NCBI GenBank assembly: GCA_030159235.1
Contig: BSBG01000003.1
Coordinates: forward strand, 248,001 to 312,000
Source: Bacillus safensis
GTDB taxonomy: Bacteria; Bacillota; Bacilli; Bacillales; Bacillaceae
Length of the DNA: 64,000 bases
Direction of reading: 5' to 3'
In this document: positions 28,426 to 40,700 of the stretch, piece after piece
Position numbering within the stretch: the first letter of the stretch is position 1
Layout: each line of letters begins with the position of its first letter
Made by a program: the position numbers and the translations under genes
The notes under the pieces: model-generated
The model's database searches: none
The model's input: the letters and a program-made list of their open reading frames with translations, nothing else
Told to the model about the DNA's origin: nothing

Positions 28426-28454
28426 TTGATTGTCAGTCCATCATGTGGTATATT
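28426..28454 (+). promoter_or_regulatory. SigA-type promoter of rpsB
   Basis: TTGATT (28426-28431) and TATATT (28449-28454) are separated by 17 bases, and a TG one base before the -10 makes it an extended -10 promoter. Transcription would start near 28461. Confidence 0.7.
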
Positions 28455-28460
28455 ATTTCT

Positions 28461-29308
<848 letters not shown>

Positions 29309-29315
29309 CCTATTC

Positions 29316-29357
29316 AAAAGGTGATAAGAGGGAAATGCCTTTTATCACCTTTTTTTC
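29316..29357 (+). terminator. Terminator/attenuator between rpsB and tsf
   Basis: A 12-bp stem (AAAAGGTGATAA, 29316-29327, with TTATCACCTTTT, 29342-29353) is followed by a T run. It lies inside the rpsB-tsf unit and would lower tsf transcription relative to rpsB. Confidence 0.9.
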
Positions 29358-29399
29358 ACCTAGTAATCCGTGTTTTAACATAGAAGGAGGAAATGTAAA

Positions 29400-30281
29400 A
29401 TGGCAATTACTGCTCAATTAGTTAAAGAACTGCGTCAAAAAACTGGTGCAGGTATGATGGACTGTAAAAAAGCGTTAACAGAAACTGATGGTGACATCGA
29501 CAAAGCGATCGATCTTCTAAGAGAAAAAGGAATCGCAAAAGCTGCGAAAAAAGCAGACCGTATTGCTGCAGAAGGATTAACTCTTATCAAAACTGACGGC
29601 AACACAGGTGTGATCCTAGAAGTAAACTCTGAGACTGATTTCGTTGCGAAAAACGAAGGATTCCAAGCGCTTCTTAACGAACTTGCTGATCATTTGCTTG
29701 CTGCTAAACCTGCAACAATTGAAGAAGCTCATGCTTCTAAAATGGAAAACGGTTCAACAGTTGAAGAGCATATCACAGCTGCAATTGCGAAAATCGGAGA
29801 GAAAATCACTCTACGTCGTTTCTCTGTCATCACAAAAGAAGATAATGCTGCATTCGGTTCTTACCTTCACATGGGCGGACGTATCGGTGTGTTAGCTGTT
29901 CTTAACGGAACTACTGACGAAGAGCTTGCAAGAGACATCGCAATGCACGTTGCAGCTGTAAATCCTAAATACATTTCTCGTGACCAAGTGTCAGAAGAAG
30001 AAGCAAACCGTGAGCGTGAAGTATTAACACAGCAGGCGCTTCAAGAAGGAAAGCCTGAAAACATCGTAGCTAAAATGGTAGAAGGCCGTCTAAACAAATT
30101 CTTCGAAGAAATTTGCTTACTTGACCAAGCATTCGTTAAAAACCCAGATGAAAAAGTGAAACAAGTTGTAGCTGCGAAAAACGCAACTGTTCAAACTTAT
30201 GTTCGTTATGAAGTGGGCGAAGGAATCGAAAAGCGTCAAGACAACTTTGCTGAAGAAGTTATGAGCCAAGTGAAAAAATAA
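29400..30281 (+). CDS. tsf: Elongation factor Ts
   Basis: EF-Ts exchanges GDP for GTP on EF-Tu. The 293 residues have the N-terminal UBA-like domain with [20 protein letters not shown], the core [13 protein letters not shown] motif and the C-terminal module. The AAGGAGG site is ideally spaced. The gene sits between two terminators and is probably transcribed by read-through from rpsB. Confidence 0.98.
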   Translation: MAITAQLVKELRQKTGAGMMDCKKALTETDGDIDKAIDLLREKGIAKAAKKADRIAAEGLTLIKTDGNTGVILEVNSETDFVAKNEGFQALLNELADHLLAAKPATIEEAHASKMENGSTVEEHITAAIAKIGEKITLRRFSVITKEDNAAFGSYLHMGGRIGVLAVLNGTTDEELARDIAMHVAAVNPKYISRDQVSEEEANREREVLTQQALQEGKPENIVAKMVEGRLNKFFEEICLLDQAFVKNPDEKVKQVVAAKNATVQTYVRYEVGEGIEKRQDNFAEEVMSQVKK

Positions 30282-30287
30282 TGTTTG

Positions 30288-30341
30288 AAAAGCTCTCGGG
30301 GGCTTTTTTAGGGAGCACAAGCACTGTGTTCCCTATTTTTT
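30288..30341 (+). terminator. Tandem terminators after tsf
   Basis: The first hairpin (AAAAGCTC / GGGCTTTT, TCGG loop, 30288-30307) is followed by T residues; the second (AGGGAGCACA with TGTGTTCCCT, 30310-30334) is followed by TATTTTTT. Together they form an efficient double terminator. Confidence 0.87.
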
Positions 30342-30415
30342 AGAGGATATTGATTTACAAAAGGCAGTTTCTTACGCATAATAAGAGACGGTATAGTTTA
30401 CACTTGGAGGTTATC

Positions 30416-31138
30416 ATGAGCAAACCGAAATATAATCGCATTGTACTGAAGCTAAGTGGCGAAGCACTAGCAGGTGATGCTGGAAATGGAATTAACCCAA
30501 CTGTCATTCAATCCATTGCAAAGCAAGTTAAAGAAATTGCAGAGCTTGATGTTGAAGTTGCAGTCGTTGTAGGCGGAGGAAACCTTTGGCGCGGGAAGAC
30601 AGGCAGTGATCTAGGAATGGACCGTGCAACAGCAGACTACATGGGGATGCTGGCAACAGTGATGAACTCACTGGCATTACAGGACAGCCTAGAAACGCTT
30701 GGCATTCAATCTAGAGTGCAGACCTCTATCGAAATGAGACAGGTTGCAGAGCCATACATAAGAAGAAAAGCGATCCGTCACCTTGAAAAGAAACGTGTCG
30801 TCATTTTTGCTGCTGGAACGGGTAACCCTTATTTCTCTACGGATACTACGGCAGCACTTCGTGCAGCAGAAATTGAAGCAGATGTCATTTTAATGGCGAA
30901 AAATAATGTAGATGGTGTCTACAGTGCTGATCCTCGTACAGATGCGGATGCAGTAAAATATGATAAGCTTTCATATCTTGATGTACTAAAAGAAGGGCTT
31001 GCTGTAATGGATTCTACTGCGTCCTCATTATGTATGGACAATGACATTCCATTAATCGTCTTCTCCATTATGGAAGAAGGAAATATTAAACGTGCCGTCA
31101 ATGGCGAATCAATCGGAACGATCGTGAGGGGGAAATAA
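30416..31138 (+). CDS. pyrH: UMP kinase
   Basis: PyrH phosphorylates UMP to UDP, feeding all pyrimidine nucleotide synthesis. The 240 residues have the amino acid kinase fold with [12 protein letters not shown] at the N-terminus, [10 protein letters not shown], the [15 protein letters not shown] segment and [15 protein letters not shown] start at ATG 30416, directly after TTGGAGG; an upstream in-frame ATG at 30350 adds 22 basic residues without homology or a good site. Confidence 0.97.
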   Translation: MSKPKYNRIVLKLSGEALAGDAGNGINPTVIQSIAKQVKEIAELDVEVAVVVGGGNLWRGKTGSDLGMDRATADYMGMLATVMNSLALQDSLETLGIQSRVQTSIEMRQVAEPYIRRKAIRHLEKKRVVIFAAGTGNPYFSTDTTAALRAAEIEADVILMAKNNVDGVYSADPRTDADAVKYDKLSYLDVLKEGLAVMDSTASSLCMDNDIPLIVFSIMEEGNIKRAVNGESIGTIVRGK

Positions 31139-31139
31139 C

Positions 31140-31697
31140 GTGTCAAAAGAAGTGTTGAACCAAACGAAAGAAAAAATGGAAAAAGCTGTACAAGCATACG
31201 GACGTGAGCTTGCAACTGTTCGTGCAGGCCGTGCAAATGCTTCACTGCTTGATAAAGTAACAGTGGATTATTACGGTGCACAAACGCCACTTAACCAAAT
31301 TGCGTCAATCACAGTACCAGAAGCACGTATGCTGATTATCACACCTTACGATAAAACAGCAATCGGTGATATCGAAAAAGCGATCCAAAAGTCTGACCTT
31401 GGCATCACGCCAACAAGTGACGGTAATGTGATCCGCATTGCGATTCCTGCGCTAACAGAAGAAAGACGTAAAGAGCTTGTGAAAGTAGTTAGAAAATACT
31501 CAGAAGAAGCAAAAGTAGCTGTTCGTAACGTTCGTCGTGATGCAAACGATGATTTGAAAAAGCTTGAGAAAAATGGGGAGATCACTGAAGATGAATTAAG
31601 ATCATCGACAGAGGATGTTCAAAAATTGACAGATGAATATGTCGCTAAAATAGATGACGTGACGAAAGATAAAGAAAAAGAAATCATGGAAGTTTAA
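31140..31697 (+). CDS. frr: Ribosome recycling factor
   Basis: RRF splits the post-termination ribosome together with EF-G. The 185 residues are the normal length with the signature motifs [22 protein letters not shown]-like [28 protein letters not shown] and the C-terminal [21 protein letters not shown]. It starts with GTG one base after pyrH, so it is co-transcribed with it. Confidence 0.98.
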   Translation: MSKEVLNQTKEKMEKAVQAYGRELATVRAGRANASLLDKVTVDYYGAQTPLNQIASITVPEARMLIITPYDKTAIGDIEKAIQKSDLGITPTSDGNVIRIAIPALTEERRKELVKVVRKYSEEAKVAVRNVRRDANDDLKKLEKNGEITEDELRSSTEDVQKLTDEYVAKIDDVTKDKEKEIMEV

Positions 31698-31731
31698 GAA
31701 AAAACTATGTACAATAGATAATAGTGAAAAG

Positions 31732-31761
31732 ACCCTCTTCATGTTTACAGGGGGTTTTTTT
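31732..31761 (+). terminator. Terminator after frr
   Basis: A short stem (ACCCTC, 31732-31737, with GGGGGT, 31750-31755, one G-T pair) is followed by seven T. Confidence 0.7.
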
Positions 31762-31826
31762 GTTAATACTGTTGATGACTATATTATTAGCGGGAACGCA
31801 ACCTTTTTGGGTGATGGAGGAATCTC

Positions 31827-32609
31827 ATGCTCAATATACTCAAAAATTGGAAGAATCAGCAAACTGCAGCTTCCAACTTAGAAAGCCTGACAAAAGAAGA
31901 CATATTAAATGGAGAAATTCCTGAACATATCGCCATTATCATGGATGGGAACGGAAGATGGGCGAAAAAACGTGCTCTTCCACGGGTAGCAGGACATCAT
32001 GAAGGTATGAAAGTCGTCAAGCGCATGACAAAGCTTGCAAATGAGCTGAATGTCAAAGTGCTGACTTTGTATGCTTTCTCTACAGAAAATTGGAAACGTC
32101 CAAAACTAGAAGTAGATTTTTTAATGAAACTGCCTGAAGAATTTTTAAACATCTACCTGCCTGAACTCATCGAGGAAAATGTCCGTGTGCGCTTAACAGG
32201 TGATCCAGACGGCCTCCCGCAGCATACGAAAAAAGCGGTAGAGAACGCAGTAAAGAGTACGGCGAATAACGACGGACTCGTTTTGAACTTTGCGCTCAAC
32301 TATGGAGGGCGCACAGAAATCGTCTCCGCATGCAGACAAATTTCTGAAAAAGTCAAAGAAGGTAAGCTTCAAGCAGAAGACATCACAGAAGAGATGTTTT
32401 CAGCTTATTTAATGACAGAATCTCTTCAAGATCCGGATTTGCTCATTCGCACGAGTGGAGAAATTAGATTAAGCAACTTTATGCTTTGGCAAATTGCATA
32501 CAGCGAGTTTGTCTTTACGGATGTGCTTTGGCCTGACTTTTCTGATGAGCATCTTATAGGTGCTATCGGAGAGTACCAGCGCCGCGGCCGGAGGTTCGGT
32601 GGAATTTAG
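31827..32609 (+). CDS. uppS: Undecaprenyl pyrophosphate synthase
   Basis: UppS extends farnesyl pyrophosphate with eight isoprene units to make the lipid carrier for peptidoglycan and teichoic acid precursors. The 260 residues show the cis-prenyltransferase motifs: HIAIIMDGNGRWAKKR with catalytic Asp40, TLYAFSTENWKRP, LNYGGRTEIV and PDLLIRTSGEIRLSNFMLWQ. The start has GGAGG. It opens the uppS-cdsA-dxr-rasP-proS set. Confidence 0.98.
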   Translation: MLNILKNWKNQQTAASNLESLTKEDILNGEIPEHIAIIMDGNGRWAKKRALPRVAGHHEGMKVVKRMTKLANELNVKVLTLYAFSTENWKRPKLEVDFLMKLPEEFLNIYLPELIEENVRVRLTGDPDGLPQHTKKAVENAVKSTANNDGLVLNFALNYGGRTEIVSACRQISEKVKEGKLQAEDITEEMFSAYLMTESLQDPDLLIRTSGEIRLSNFMLWQIAYSEFVFTDVLWPDFSDEHLIGAIGEYQRRGRRFGGI

Positions 32610-32621
32610 AGGGTGGTGCAG

Positions 32622-33416
32622 ATGAAACAAAGAATTTTGACGGGTGTTTTGGCAGCTGCAGTCTTTTTGCTTGCTGTTATATATGGACAGATGCCATTTA
32701 CCTTGCTAATTTATTTAATGGGAAGTGTCGCTCTCTTTGAGCTTCTAAGAATGAAAAAGATCTCAATTTTCAGCTTTCCTGGTATTGTCAGCTTAATATT
32801 GCTTTGGCTTTTAATGGGCGGAGACAATAGCTTCTTTCCAAACGTAGACGCATCAAAAATGCAGATTGCTTTATTCGCAATCTTAATCCTTTTAACTTAT
32901 ACAGTTTTGAGCAAAAACTCTTTCACATTCGATGAGGTTGCTTTTGTTGTATTAGCCACATTATATATTGGCGTCAGTTTCTATTATTTTATCCAAATTA
33001 GAGGCTTATATGGCATGAGTGCGATCTTCTTCGCAGCAGTGATTATTTGGTCCACTGACTCAGGAGCTTACTTTATTGGGAAATCTATGGGGAAAAGAAA
33101 GCTTTGGCCAGAAATCAGCCCAAACAAAACAGTAGAAGGATTTATCGGCGGAATCGTCACAGCGGTCGTGTTGTCACTTGTGTTTCAGGCGGTTACAGGA
33201 TTTTTGCCATCATATCTGCTTGTTATGTTTATTACCCTTTTACTCAGTATCTTTGGACAGCTTGGCGACCTTGTGGAATCTGCTTTAAAGCGTCATTATC
33301 ACGTAAAGGATTCAGGGACAATCCTCCCTGGCCATGGCGGGATTTTGGACAGGTTTGACAGCTTTTTATTCGTTCTGCCGTTTTTATACTTACTGCTCGC
33401 AACGTTTGCCAGCTAA
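32622..33416 (+). CDS. cdsA: Phosphatidate cytidylyltransferase
   Basis: CdsA makes CDP-diacylglycerol, the precursor of all membrane phospholipids. The 264-residue integral membrane protein has about seven to eight hydrophobic helices and the C-terminal family signature KRHYHVKDSGTILPGHGG followed by ILDRFDS. I start at ATG 32622 after AGAGGGTGG; the in-frame GTG at 32613 falls inside that site. Confidence 0.97.
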   Translation: MKQRILTGVLAAAVFLLAVIYGQMPFTLLIYLMGSVALFELLRMKKISIFSFPGIVSLILLWLLMGGDNSFFPNVDASKMQIALFAILILLTYTVLSKNSFTFDEVAFVVLATLYIGVSFYYFIQIRGLYGMSAIFFAAVIIWSTDSGAYFIGKSMGKRKLWPEISPNKTVEGFIGGIVTAVVLSLVFQAVTGFLPSYLLVMFITLLLSIFGQLGDLVESALKRHYHVKDSGTILPGHGGILDRFDSFLFVLPFLYLLLATFAS

Positions 33417-33455
33417 CCTCATAGAAACTTATTGAACGAGAGAAGGAGTGGCAAT

Positions 33456-34607
33456 TTGAAATATATTTCGCTATTAGGCGCAACAGGATCAATTGGAGAA
33501 CAAACATTAGATGTGATCAGGCAGCATCCGGACAAATTTAAGCTGAAAGCCATGACATTTGGCAGAAATGTAGCGAAGGCGATACCGGTCATTGAGCGCT
33601 TTCAGCCCGAATTCGTCGGTTGTATAGACGAAGAAACCTATCACACACTAAGAGAACATTCATTTGAATACGATGTCAAGCTGTCTGCTGGTGATGAAGC
33701 CAACATCGAGGCAGCAACCTATGATGCAGTGGACGTTGTGGTCAATGCACTCGTAGGAAGTGTTGGACTTGTTCCAACATTAAAGGCTATTGAACAAAAA
33801 AAGACGATTGCACTCGCAAATAAGGAAACTCTTGTGACAGCTGGTCATATAGTAAAAGAGTATGCCAAAGCATATGATGTACCTTTACTTCCTGTCGATA
33901 GTGAGCATTCCGCTATTTTTCAATGCCTGCAAGGTGAACAAGCTAAAAATATTGAACGATTAATCGTGACAGCTTCAGGTGGTAGTTTCCGAGATAAAAA
34001 ACGAACTGAACTTGAAGGTGTGACGGTTGAAGAAGCCCTGAACCATCCGAACTGGTCGATGGGAGCGAAAATTACCATTGATTCGGCAACGATGATGAAT
34101 AAAGGGCTCGAGGTCATCGAGGCGCATTGGTTGTTTGACATTCCTTATGAACAAATTGATGTGCTGCTACATAAAGAGAGCATTATCCATTCGATGGTGG
34201 AATTTCACGACAAAAGCGTCATGGCGCAGTTAGGGACACCTGACATGAGAGTGCCCATTCAATATGCACTCACTTATCCAGACAGGGCGCCATTACAAGA
34301 AGCGAAATCATTGAACCTTTGGGAGATTGGACAATTGAATTTCCAAAAAGCGGATTTTGACAGGTATCGCTGCTTACATTTTGCTTATGAATCAGGTAAA
34401 ATAGGAGGGACAATGCCTGCTGTCCTCAATGCAGCAAATGAAATAGCCGTTGATGCGTTTCTGAAAGGCAAAGTAACGTTCCTGCAAATTGAAGAATTGA
34501 TTGAAAAGGCACTAAACAGACATCATGTGATTTCAACGCCAAGTTTGCAAGATATCCATGAAGTGGACAAAGATACACGAGACTTTGTTCAATCAATCCT
34601 CACATAA
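33456..34607 (+). CDS. dxr: 1-deoxy-D-xylulose 5-phosphate reductoisomerase
   Basis: DXR (IspC) makes 2-C-methyl-D-erythritol 4-phosphate in the non-mevalonate isoprenoid pathway. The NADPH loop [10 protein letters not shown] is at the N-terminus; NKETLVTAG, the metal and substrate motif [20 protein letters not shown] and [20 protein letters not shown] are all intact. I choose TTG at 33456 (383 residues), seven bases after AAGGAG; the upstream in-frame TTG at 33432 precedes that site and adds eight unrelated residues. Confidence 0.96.
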   Translation: MKYISLLGATGSIGEQTLDVIRQHPDKFKLKAMTFGRNVAKAIPVIERFQPEFVGCIDEETYHTLREHSFEYDVKLSAGDEANIEAATYDAVDVVVNALVGSVGLVPTLKAIEQKKTIALANKETLVTAGHIVKEYAKAYDVPLLPVDSEHSAIFQCLQGEQAKNIERLIVTASGGSFRDKKRTELEGVTVEEALNHPNWSMGAKITIDSATMMNKGLEVIEAHWLFDIPYEQIDVLLHKESIIHSMVEFHDKSVMAQLGTPDMRVPIQYALTYPDRAPLQEAKSLNLWEIGQLNFQKADFDRYRCLHFAYESGKIGGTMPAVLNAANEIAVDAFLKGKVTFLQIEELIEKALNRHHVISTPSLQDIHEVDKDTRDFVQSILT

Positions 34608-34613
34608 GGTGGT

Positions 34614-35879
34614 ATGTTCGTGAATACAGTGATTGCGTTTATTATTATTTTTGGAACGCTCGTTTTTTTCCACGAGCTTGGCCATTTAATTATGGCGCAG
34701 CGCGCGGGGATTTTATGCCGCGAGTTCGCAATTGGTTTTGGGCCGAAGATTTTCTCCTTTAAACGAAAAGAAACCGTTTATACCATTAGACTTCTCCCTA
34801 TTGGCGGATTTGTTAAAATGGCTGGAGAGGACCCTGAAGTCATAGAAATCAAACCAGGTCATACAGTGGGGCTCTTATTCAATGAGCAAAATGAAGTAGA
34901 AAAAATCATTTTAAATGATAAAGAAAAATATCCTGATGCACTTGTCATCGAAGTTGAGCAGATTGATTTAGATCATGCCATGAGAATTTCAGGATATGAA
35001 GCTGGAAATGAAGATATTCTGACTGGCTACAATGTCAGTCAAACAAGCTTCTATATTGCAGATAGTGAAGAAATTCAAATTGCACCATACAATCGTCAAT
35101 TTGGTTCAAAAACAGTGTGGCAGCGGATTAAAGCCATCGCAGCTGGACCGATTATGAACTTTATCCTGGCGTATGTGATTTTGGTTGCTTTAGGCTTTAT
35201 TCAAGGGGTAACCGTCGATGATCCTGTACTCGGTAAGCTCACGAAAGACGGCCGAGCGGCGGAAGCTGGACTTATGCAGGGAGATCACATTGTGTCCATT
35301 AACGGGGACAAAATGAATTCTTGGACAGACGTCGTTCAAACAGTTCAAAAAAACCCTGAGAAAAAAATGAATGTCGTCATTGACCGAGACGGCAAAGAAA
35401 GCACTGTACAGGTCGTGCCAGAATCTGTGAAAGCAGATGGCAAAAACATTGGCCGTTTCGGATCATATCCGCCAACGGAAAATGGATTTTTAAAAGTCAT
35501 TTCATCTTCAGGAACAACTGTCATATCAACAGCAGGACTGATCTTAACAAACTTGCAAAAAATTGTCACAGGGCAATTTTCACTAGATATGTTAGCAGGT
35601 CCAGTTGGAATCTATGACATGACAGGAGAAGTAGCCAAGCAAGGTGTGTTAACATTAATGCAGTTTGCGGCGTTCCTCAGTATTAACTTAGGCATCGTGA
35701 ATCTATTACCGATCCCTGCGCTTGACGGAGGACGTTTACTCTTCTTGTTTGTTGAAGCCATTCGCGGTAAACCAATTAATCGTGAGAAGGAAGCACTTGT
35801 TGTCTTTATCGGTGTTGCTTTCCTCATGCTGTTAATGCTAGTGGTGACGTGGAATGACATCCAGCGATTATTTTTATAA
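34614..35879 (+). CDS. rasP: RasP (RseP/YluC), site-2 intramembrane metalloprotease
   Basis: RasP cleaves anti-sigma factors such as RsiW and other membrane substrates within the membrane. The 421 residues have HELGH (zinc ligands His20, His24 and catalytic Glu21) in the first helix, a PDZ domain around residues 190-270, and the LDGG motif (LPIPALDGGRLL) near residue 370 that supplies the third ligand. ATG at 34614 matches the remembered B. subtilis start, although AAGGTGG is only one base upstream; GTG at 34620 is better spaced. Confidence 0.95.
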   Translation: MFVNTVIAFIIIFGTLVFFHELGHLIMAQRAGILCREFAIGFGPKIFSFKRKETVYTIRLLPIGGFVKMAGEDPEVIEIKPGHTVGLLFNEQNEVEKIILNDKEKYPDALVIEVEQIDLDHAMRISGYEAGNEDILTGYNVSQTSFYIADSEEIQIAPYNRQFGSKTVWQRIKAIAAGPIMNFILAYVILVALGFIQGVTVDDPVLGKLTKDGRAAEAGLMQGDHIVSINGDKMNSWTDVVQTVQKNPEKKMNVVIDRDGKESTVQVVPESVKADGKNIGRFGSYPPTENGFLKVISSSGTTVISTAGLILTNLQKIVTGQFSLDMLAGPVGIYDMTGEVAKQGVLTLMQFAAFLSINLGIVNLLPIPALDGGRLLFLFVEAIRGKPINREKEALVVFIGVAFLMLLMLVVTWNDIQRLFL

Positions 35880-35889
35880 AAACCATTCT

Positions 35890-35923
35890 CTCTTGTTTCT
35901 CATTCCGGGAAACAAGAGTTTTT
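35890..35923 (+). terminator. Terminator between rasP and proS
   Basis: A perfect 10-bp stem (CTCTTGTTTC, 35890-35899, with GAAACAAGAG, 35909-35918) is followed by five T. Confidence 0.85.
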
Positions 35924-35959
35924 GTGAGAAGTCCTATTTCATAGATGAGGTGTAACGAC

Positions 35960-37657
35960 ATGAGACAATCCCTGACTTTCATTCCAACTCTTCGAGAGGT
36001 GCCGGCAGATGCTGAGGCAAAAAGCCATCAACTCTTAGTAAGAGCTGGGTTTATTAGACAAAATACAAGTGGAATCTATCATTATCTGCCGCTTGCGCAT
36101 AAAGTCATTCAGCATATTCAATCCATCGTTCGTAAGGAAATGGACAAGGCAGGAGCAGCTGAGCTGTTAATGCCAGTGCTGCAGCAGGCAGAAATGTGGC
36201 AGGAGTCAGGCAGATGGTACACATACGGTCCAGAATTGATGCGTATGAAGGACCGCCATGGCCGCGAATTTGCGCTTGGCCCAACCCACGAAGAAGTAAT
36301 CACATCACTCGTGCGCAGTGAAGTGAAATCGTATAAGAAGCTTCCTTTAACTCTTTATCAAATTCAATCAAAATTCCGTGATGAACAGAGACCACGTTTT
36401 GGGCTGCTGCGCGGACGTGAATTTATTATGAAGGATGCGTACTCGTTCCATTCTTCCCCAGAAAGCCTTGATGAGACATACAACAAAATGTTTACAGCTT
36501 ACTCTAATGTGTTCTCAAAAGTAGGTCTCAATTTTAGACCAGTCATTGCAGATTCTGGGGCAATGGGAGGAAAAGATACGCATGAGTTCATGGCGCTTTC
36601 AGAAGTCGGGGAGGATACGATCGCTTATTCTGATACTTCCTCATATGCTGCGAACATTGAAATGGCTGAGGCTGTATATCACGGAGAGGAAGCAAATCCT
36701 GCGGACTTCAAAGAACTTGAAAAAGTTCACACGCCGCAAGTGAAAACGATTCAAGACGTGGCTGGGTTTTTAGAAGTTGATCCTTCTCTTTGTATCAAGT
36801 CTGTTTTGTTTAAAGCAGATGATGCGTATGTTCTAATTCTTACTAGAGGCGATCATGAAGTAAATGATGTGAAAGTGAAAAACTTGGTAGGAGCACAGCT
36901 TGTAGAGCTTGCTTCACGCGAAGAAGTGCTAGAAGTCATTGGGACTGAGCCTGGATTTGTTGGGCCTGTTCAGCTGGAAGCAGAGGTCGATATTTATGCA
37001 GATCTTGCTGTTAAAGGAATGACAAATGCAGTCGTAGGTGCAAACGAAGCGGATTATCATTTTGTCAATGTCAACCCTGCACGTGATGTGTCAGTGAAAG
37101 AATTCACCGATCTTCGCTTGATTCAAGAAGGAGATGTTTCTCCAGATGGAGAAGGCACTATCCAGTTTGCAAAAGGGATTGAGGTAGGACAAGTCTTTAA
37201 ACTGGGCACTCGTTATTCTGAGTCAATGGATGCAACGTATCTTGATGAGAATGGACGCGCGCAGCCAATGATTATGGGCTGCTATGGTATCGGTATCTCT
37301 AGAACTCTTTCAGCGATTGTTGAACAGCATCACGATGAGAAAGGAATCATTTGGCCAGAAGCAGTTGCGCCATATGACCTTCACCTCCTTGCATTAAATA
37401 TGAAAAATGATGCACAAAAAGAACTGGCTGAAACATTATACGAGCGCTTAGAAGATGAGGGTTTTGACGTACTTTTCGATGACCGCCAGGAGCGTGCAGG
37501 CGTGAAATTCGCAGACAGTGATTTGATTGGACTGCCAATTCGCATTAGCTGCGGTAAACGTTCAGAAGAAGGTATTGTTGAAGTGAAGTTTAGAAAATCA
37601 GGTGAATCACATGAAGTATCTGTTGATGATTTGATTTCATTTATACGCCAAGCATAA
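35960..37657 (+). CDS. proS: Prolyl-tRNA synthetase
   Basis: ProRS charges tRNA-Pro. The 565 residues have class II motifs (motif 2 near [17 protein letters not shown], motif 3 near GCYGIGISR), the bacterial INS editing domain between motifs 2 and 3 (roughly residues 235-385) that hydrolyses Ala-tRNA-Pro, and the C-terminal anticodon-binding domain. I start at ATG 35960, after GAGGTG; the ATG at 35945 lies in front of that site. Confidence 0.97.
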   Translation: MRQSLTFIPTLREVPADAEAKSHQLLVRAGFIRQNTSGIYHYLPLAHKVIQHIQSIVRKEMDKAGAAELLMPVLQQAEMWQESGRWYTYGPELMRMKDRHGREFALGPTHEEVITSLVRSEVKSYKKLPLTLYQIQSKFRDEQRPRFGLLRGREFIMKDAYSFHSSPESLDETYNKMFTAYSNVFSKVGLNFRPVIADSGAMGGKDTHEFMALSEVGEDTIAYSDTSSYAANIEMAEAVYHGEEANPADFKELEKVHTPQVKTIQDVAGFLEVDPSLCIKSVLFKADDAYVLILTRGDHEVNDVKVKNLVGAQLVELASREEVLEVIGTEPGFVGPVQLEAEVDIYADLAVKGMTNAVVGANEADYHFVNVNPARDVSVKEFTDLRLIQEGDVSPDGEGTIQFAKGIEVGQVFKLGTRYSESMDATYLDENGRAQPMIMGCYGIGISRTLSAIVEQHHDEKGIIWPEAVAPYDLHLLALNMKNDAQKELAETLYERLEDEGFDVLFDDRQERAGVKFADSDLIGLPIRISCGKRSEEGIVEVKFRKSGESHEVSVDDLISFIRQA

Positions 37658-37673
37658 AACGAACAAAAAAATG

Positions 37674-37706
37674 AAGGTACCTCCTATAGGAAAGAGGTAC
37701 CTTTCT
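37674..37706 (+). terminator. Terminator-like hairpin between proS and polC
   Basis: A perfect 10-bp stem (AAGGTACCTC, 37674-37683, with GAGGTACCTT, 37694-37703) is followed by only a short T tract (TTTC), so it may be a weak terminator or attenuator. Confidence 0.6.
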
Positions 37707-37730
37707 GATTGATAAAAGGAGGGTCCTGTC

Positions 37731-40700
37731 TTGGATGAACAATTACCGATTACACGGCGGCAATTTCATATATTACTCAATCAGATTCAAATGACAGATG
37801 ATGACCTCAGTCGGTACTTTGAAGAAGGAGAAATCGTCAAATTGACGGTGCATAAGTCGACGAAAACGTGGCATTTCCTTTTTAAATTTAAGGCGCTTTT
37901 GCCTTACAAGGTATATGCAATGTTTCTCAGCAGGCTGACAAATGCATTTTCTCATATTGCACAAGTCACTTGTACGATTGAAGTCAATGATCCGCACATA
38001 TCTGAAGAGCTCGTGCAATCGTACTGGTCACATTGTGTGGAAGAGCTGCAAGGAATATCTCCCCCAATCATCAGCTTGCTTCAGCAGCAAAAACCATCGC
38101 TGTCTGGACATAAAATCATCATTAAAACGAAAAGTGAAACTGAGGCATTGGCTATTAAGAAGAAGTACAGTCCAATGCTCCAGGCTGCATTTAAACAAGT
38201 TGGTTTTCCAGAGCTGCAATTTGATACAGAAATTTTTGTATCAGAACAAGAGATTCAGAAGTTCAAAGAACAAAAGCTTGCTGAAGATAAAGAAAGAGCC
38301 ATGCAAGCCCTCACTGAGATGGAGAAGAAGGAAAGTGAGGAGCAGGATGAAGCTCCGTCAGGCCCACTGATGATTGGCTATCAAATCAAAGACAATGAAG
38401 AGATTCGTACGCTTGATAGTATCATGGACGAGGAAAGAAGAATCACCGTTCAAGGCTACGTATTCGATGCAGAAACGCGTGAGCTGAAAAGCGGGAGAAC
38501 GCTTTGTATCTTTAAGATCACAGATTATACAAACAGTATTTTGATCAAAATGTTTGCAAGAGAAAAAGAAGATGCGCAGCTGATGAAATCGTTGAAAAAA
38601 GGCATGTGGGTGAAAGCAAGAGGAAGCATTCAAAATGATACGTTTGTCAGAGATCTCGTTATGATTGCTAATGACGTCAATGAAATGAAACCTCAGCTGA
38701 AAGAAGATACAGCACCTGAGGGTGAAAAACGTGTGGAGCTTCATTTGCATTCCCCTATGAGTCAAATGGATGCGGTCACTGGCATCGGCAAACTCGTTGA
38801 ACAAGCAAAAAAATGGGGACATGAAGCGATTGCCCTGACGGATCATGCCGTTGTACAATCCTTCCCAGATGCGTATGCAGCAAGTAAAAAGCATGGCATC
38901 AAAATGATGTACGGTGTGGAAATCAACTTAGTCGACGATGGAGTACCAATTGCATATAACCCAGAGCACCGCTTGTTAGAGGATGCGACGTATGTCGTAT
39001 TTGACGTAGAGACAACGGGTCTTTCAGCCGTTTATGACACGATCATTGAGCTTGCAGCAGTGAAAATAAAAGACGGGGAAATCATTGACCGCTTTGAGGC
39101 ATTTGCAAACCCTCATCACCCATTATCAGCGACAACTATCGAATTAACAGGTATCACTGATGATATGGTCCGAGATGCACCAGATGTTGTCGATGTCGTG
39201 CGGGATTTCAAAGAATGGATTGGACAAGACATTCTTGTTGCGCACAATGCGAGCTTTGATATGGGCTTTTTAAATACAGCGTATAAACGCCTGTTAAAAA
39301 CAGATAAAGCATCAAACCCTGTCATCGACACACTTGAACTTGGCCGATTCCTTTACCCAGAATTTAAAAATCACCGACTGAACACACTTTGTAAAAAATT
39401 CGATATTGAACTGACGCAGCATCACCGGGCGATTTACGATGCAGAAGCGACAGGCTATCTCATGCTGAAGATGCTAAAAGATGCGGCTGAAAAAGAGATT
39501 GCTTATCACGATCAATTGAATGAAAACATGGGTCAGTCGAATGCATATCAGCGCTCACGTCCTTACCATGCAACGTTGATTGCTCAAAATGAGACAGGGC
39601 TTAAGAATTTATTTAAGCTTGTTTCTCTTTCTCATATTCATTATTTCTACCGGGTGCCGCGCATTCCGCGCTCACAGCTTGAGAAATATCGAGAAGGTTT
39701 AATTGTTGGGTCTGCTTGTGATAAGGGTGAGGTATTTGAAGGAATGATGCAAAAGTCACCTGATGAGGTGGAAGACATTGCAGCATTTTATGACTATTTA
39801 GAGGTACATCCGCCAGAAGTGTATCAGCACCTGCTGCAGCTGGAGCTTGTTCGAGATGATCGAGCGTTAAAAGAAATCATCACAAACATTGTGAAGCTTG
39901 GCGAAAAGCTGAATAAACCCGTTGTGGCAACTGGAAATGTGCATTACCTGCATCCAGAAGACAAAATTTATCGTAAAATCTTAATTTCATCACAAGGTGG
40001 AGCGAATCCGCTTAACCGTCATGAACTGCCTAAAGTTCATTTTAGAACGACAGATGAAATGCTCGAAGCGTTTTCCTTCCTAGGAGACGAAAAAGCAAAA
40101 GAGATCGTCGTGACCAATACGCAAAAAGTATCTGAGATGGTCGAAAGCATTAAACCAATTAAAGATGATCTATACACACCAAAAATTGAAGGCGCAGATG
40201 AAGAAATACGAGAAATGAGCTATCAAATGGCGCGCAGCATCTACGGAGATGATTTGCCTAAAATCGTAGAAGACCGTATTGAGAAAGAATTAAAAAGTAT
40301 TATCGGTCATGGCTTCGCCGTTATTTACTTAATCTCTCATAAACTAGTAAAGAAATCACTTGATGATGGATATCTTGTTGGTTCAAGGGGATCTGTCGGC
40401 TCATCTCTTGTTGCGACTTTAACAGAGATTACCGAAGTGAACCCACTTGCACCACATTATGTATGCCCAAGCTGTAAGCACTCTGAGTTCTTTAATGATG
40501 GATCTGTTGGTTCAGGCTTTGACCTTCCTGATAAAGACTGCCCAGAATGTGGTACGGCGTATAAAAAAGACGGACATGATATTCCGTTTGAAACGTTCTT
40601 AGGTTTTAAAGGAGACAAAGTCCCTGATATTGACTTGAACTTCTCAGGTGAATATCAGCCGCTTGCGCATAACTATACGAAAGAGTTGTTCGGTGAAGAG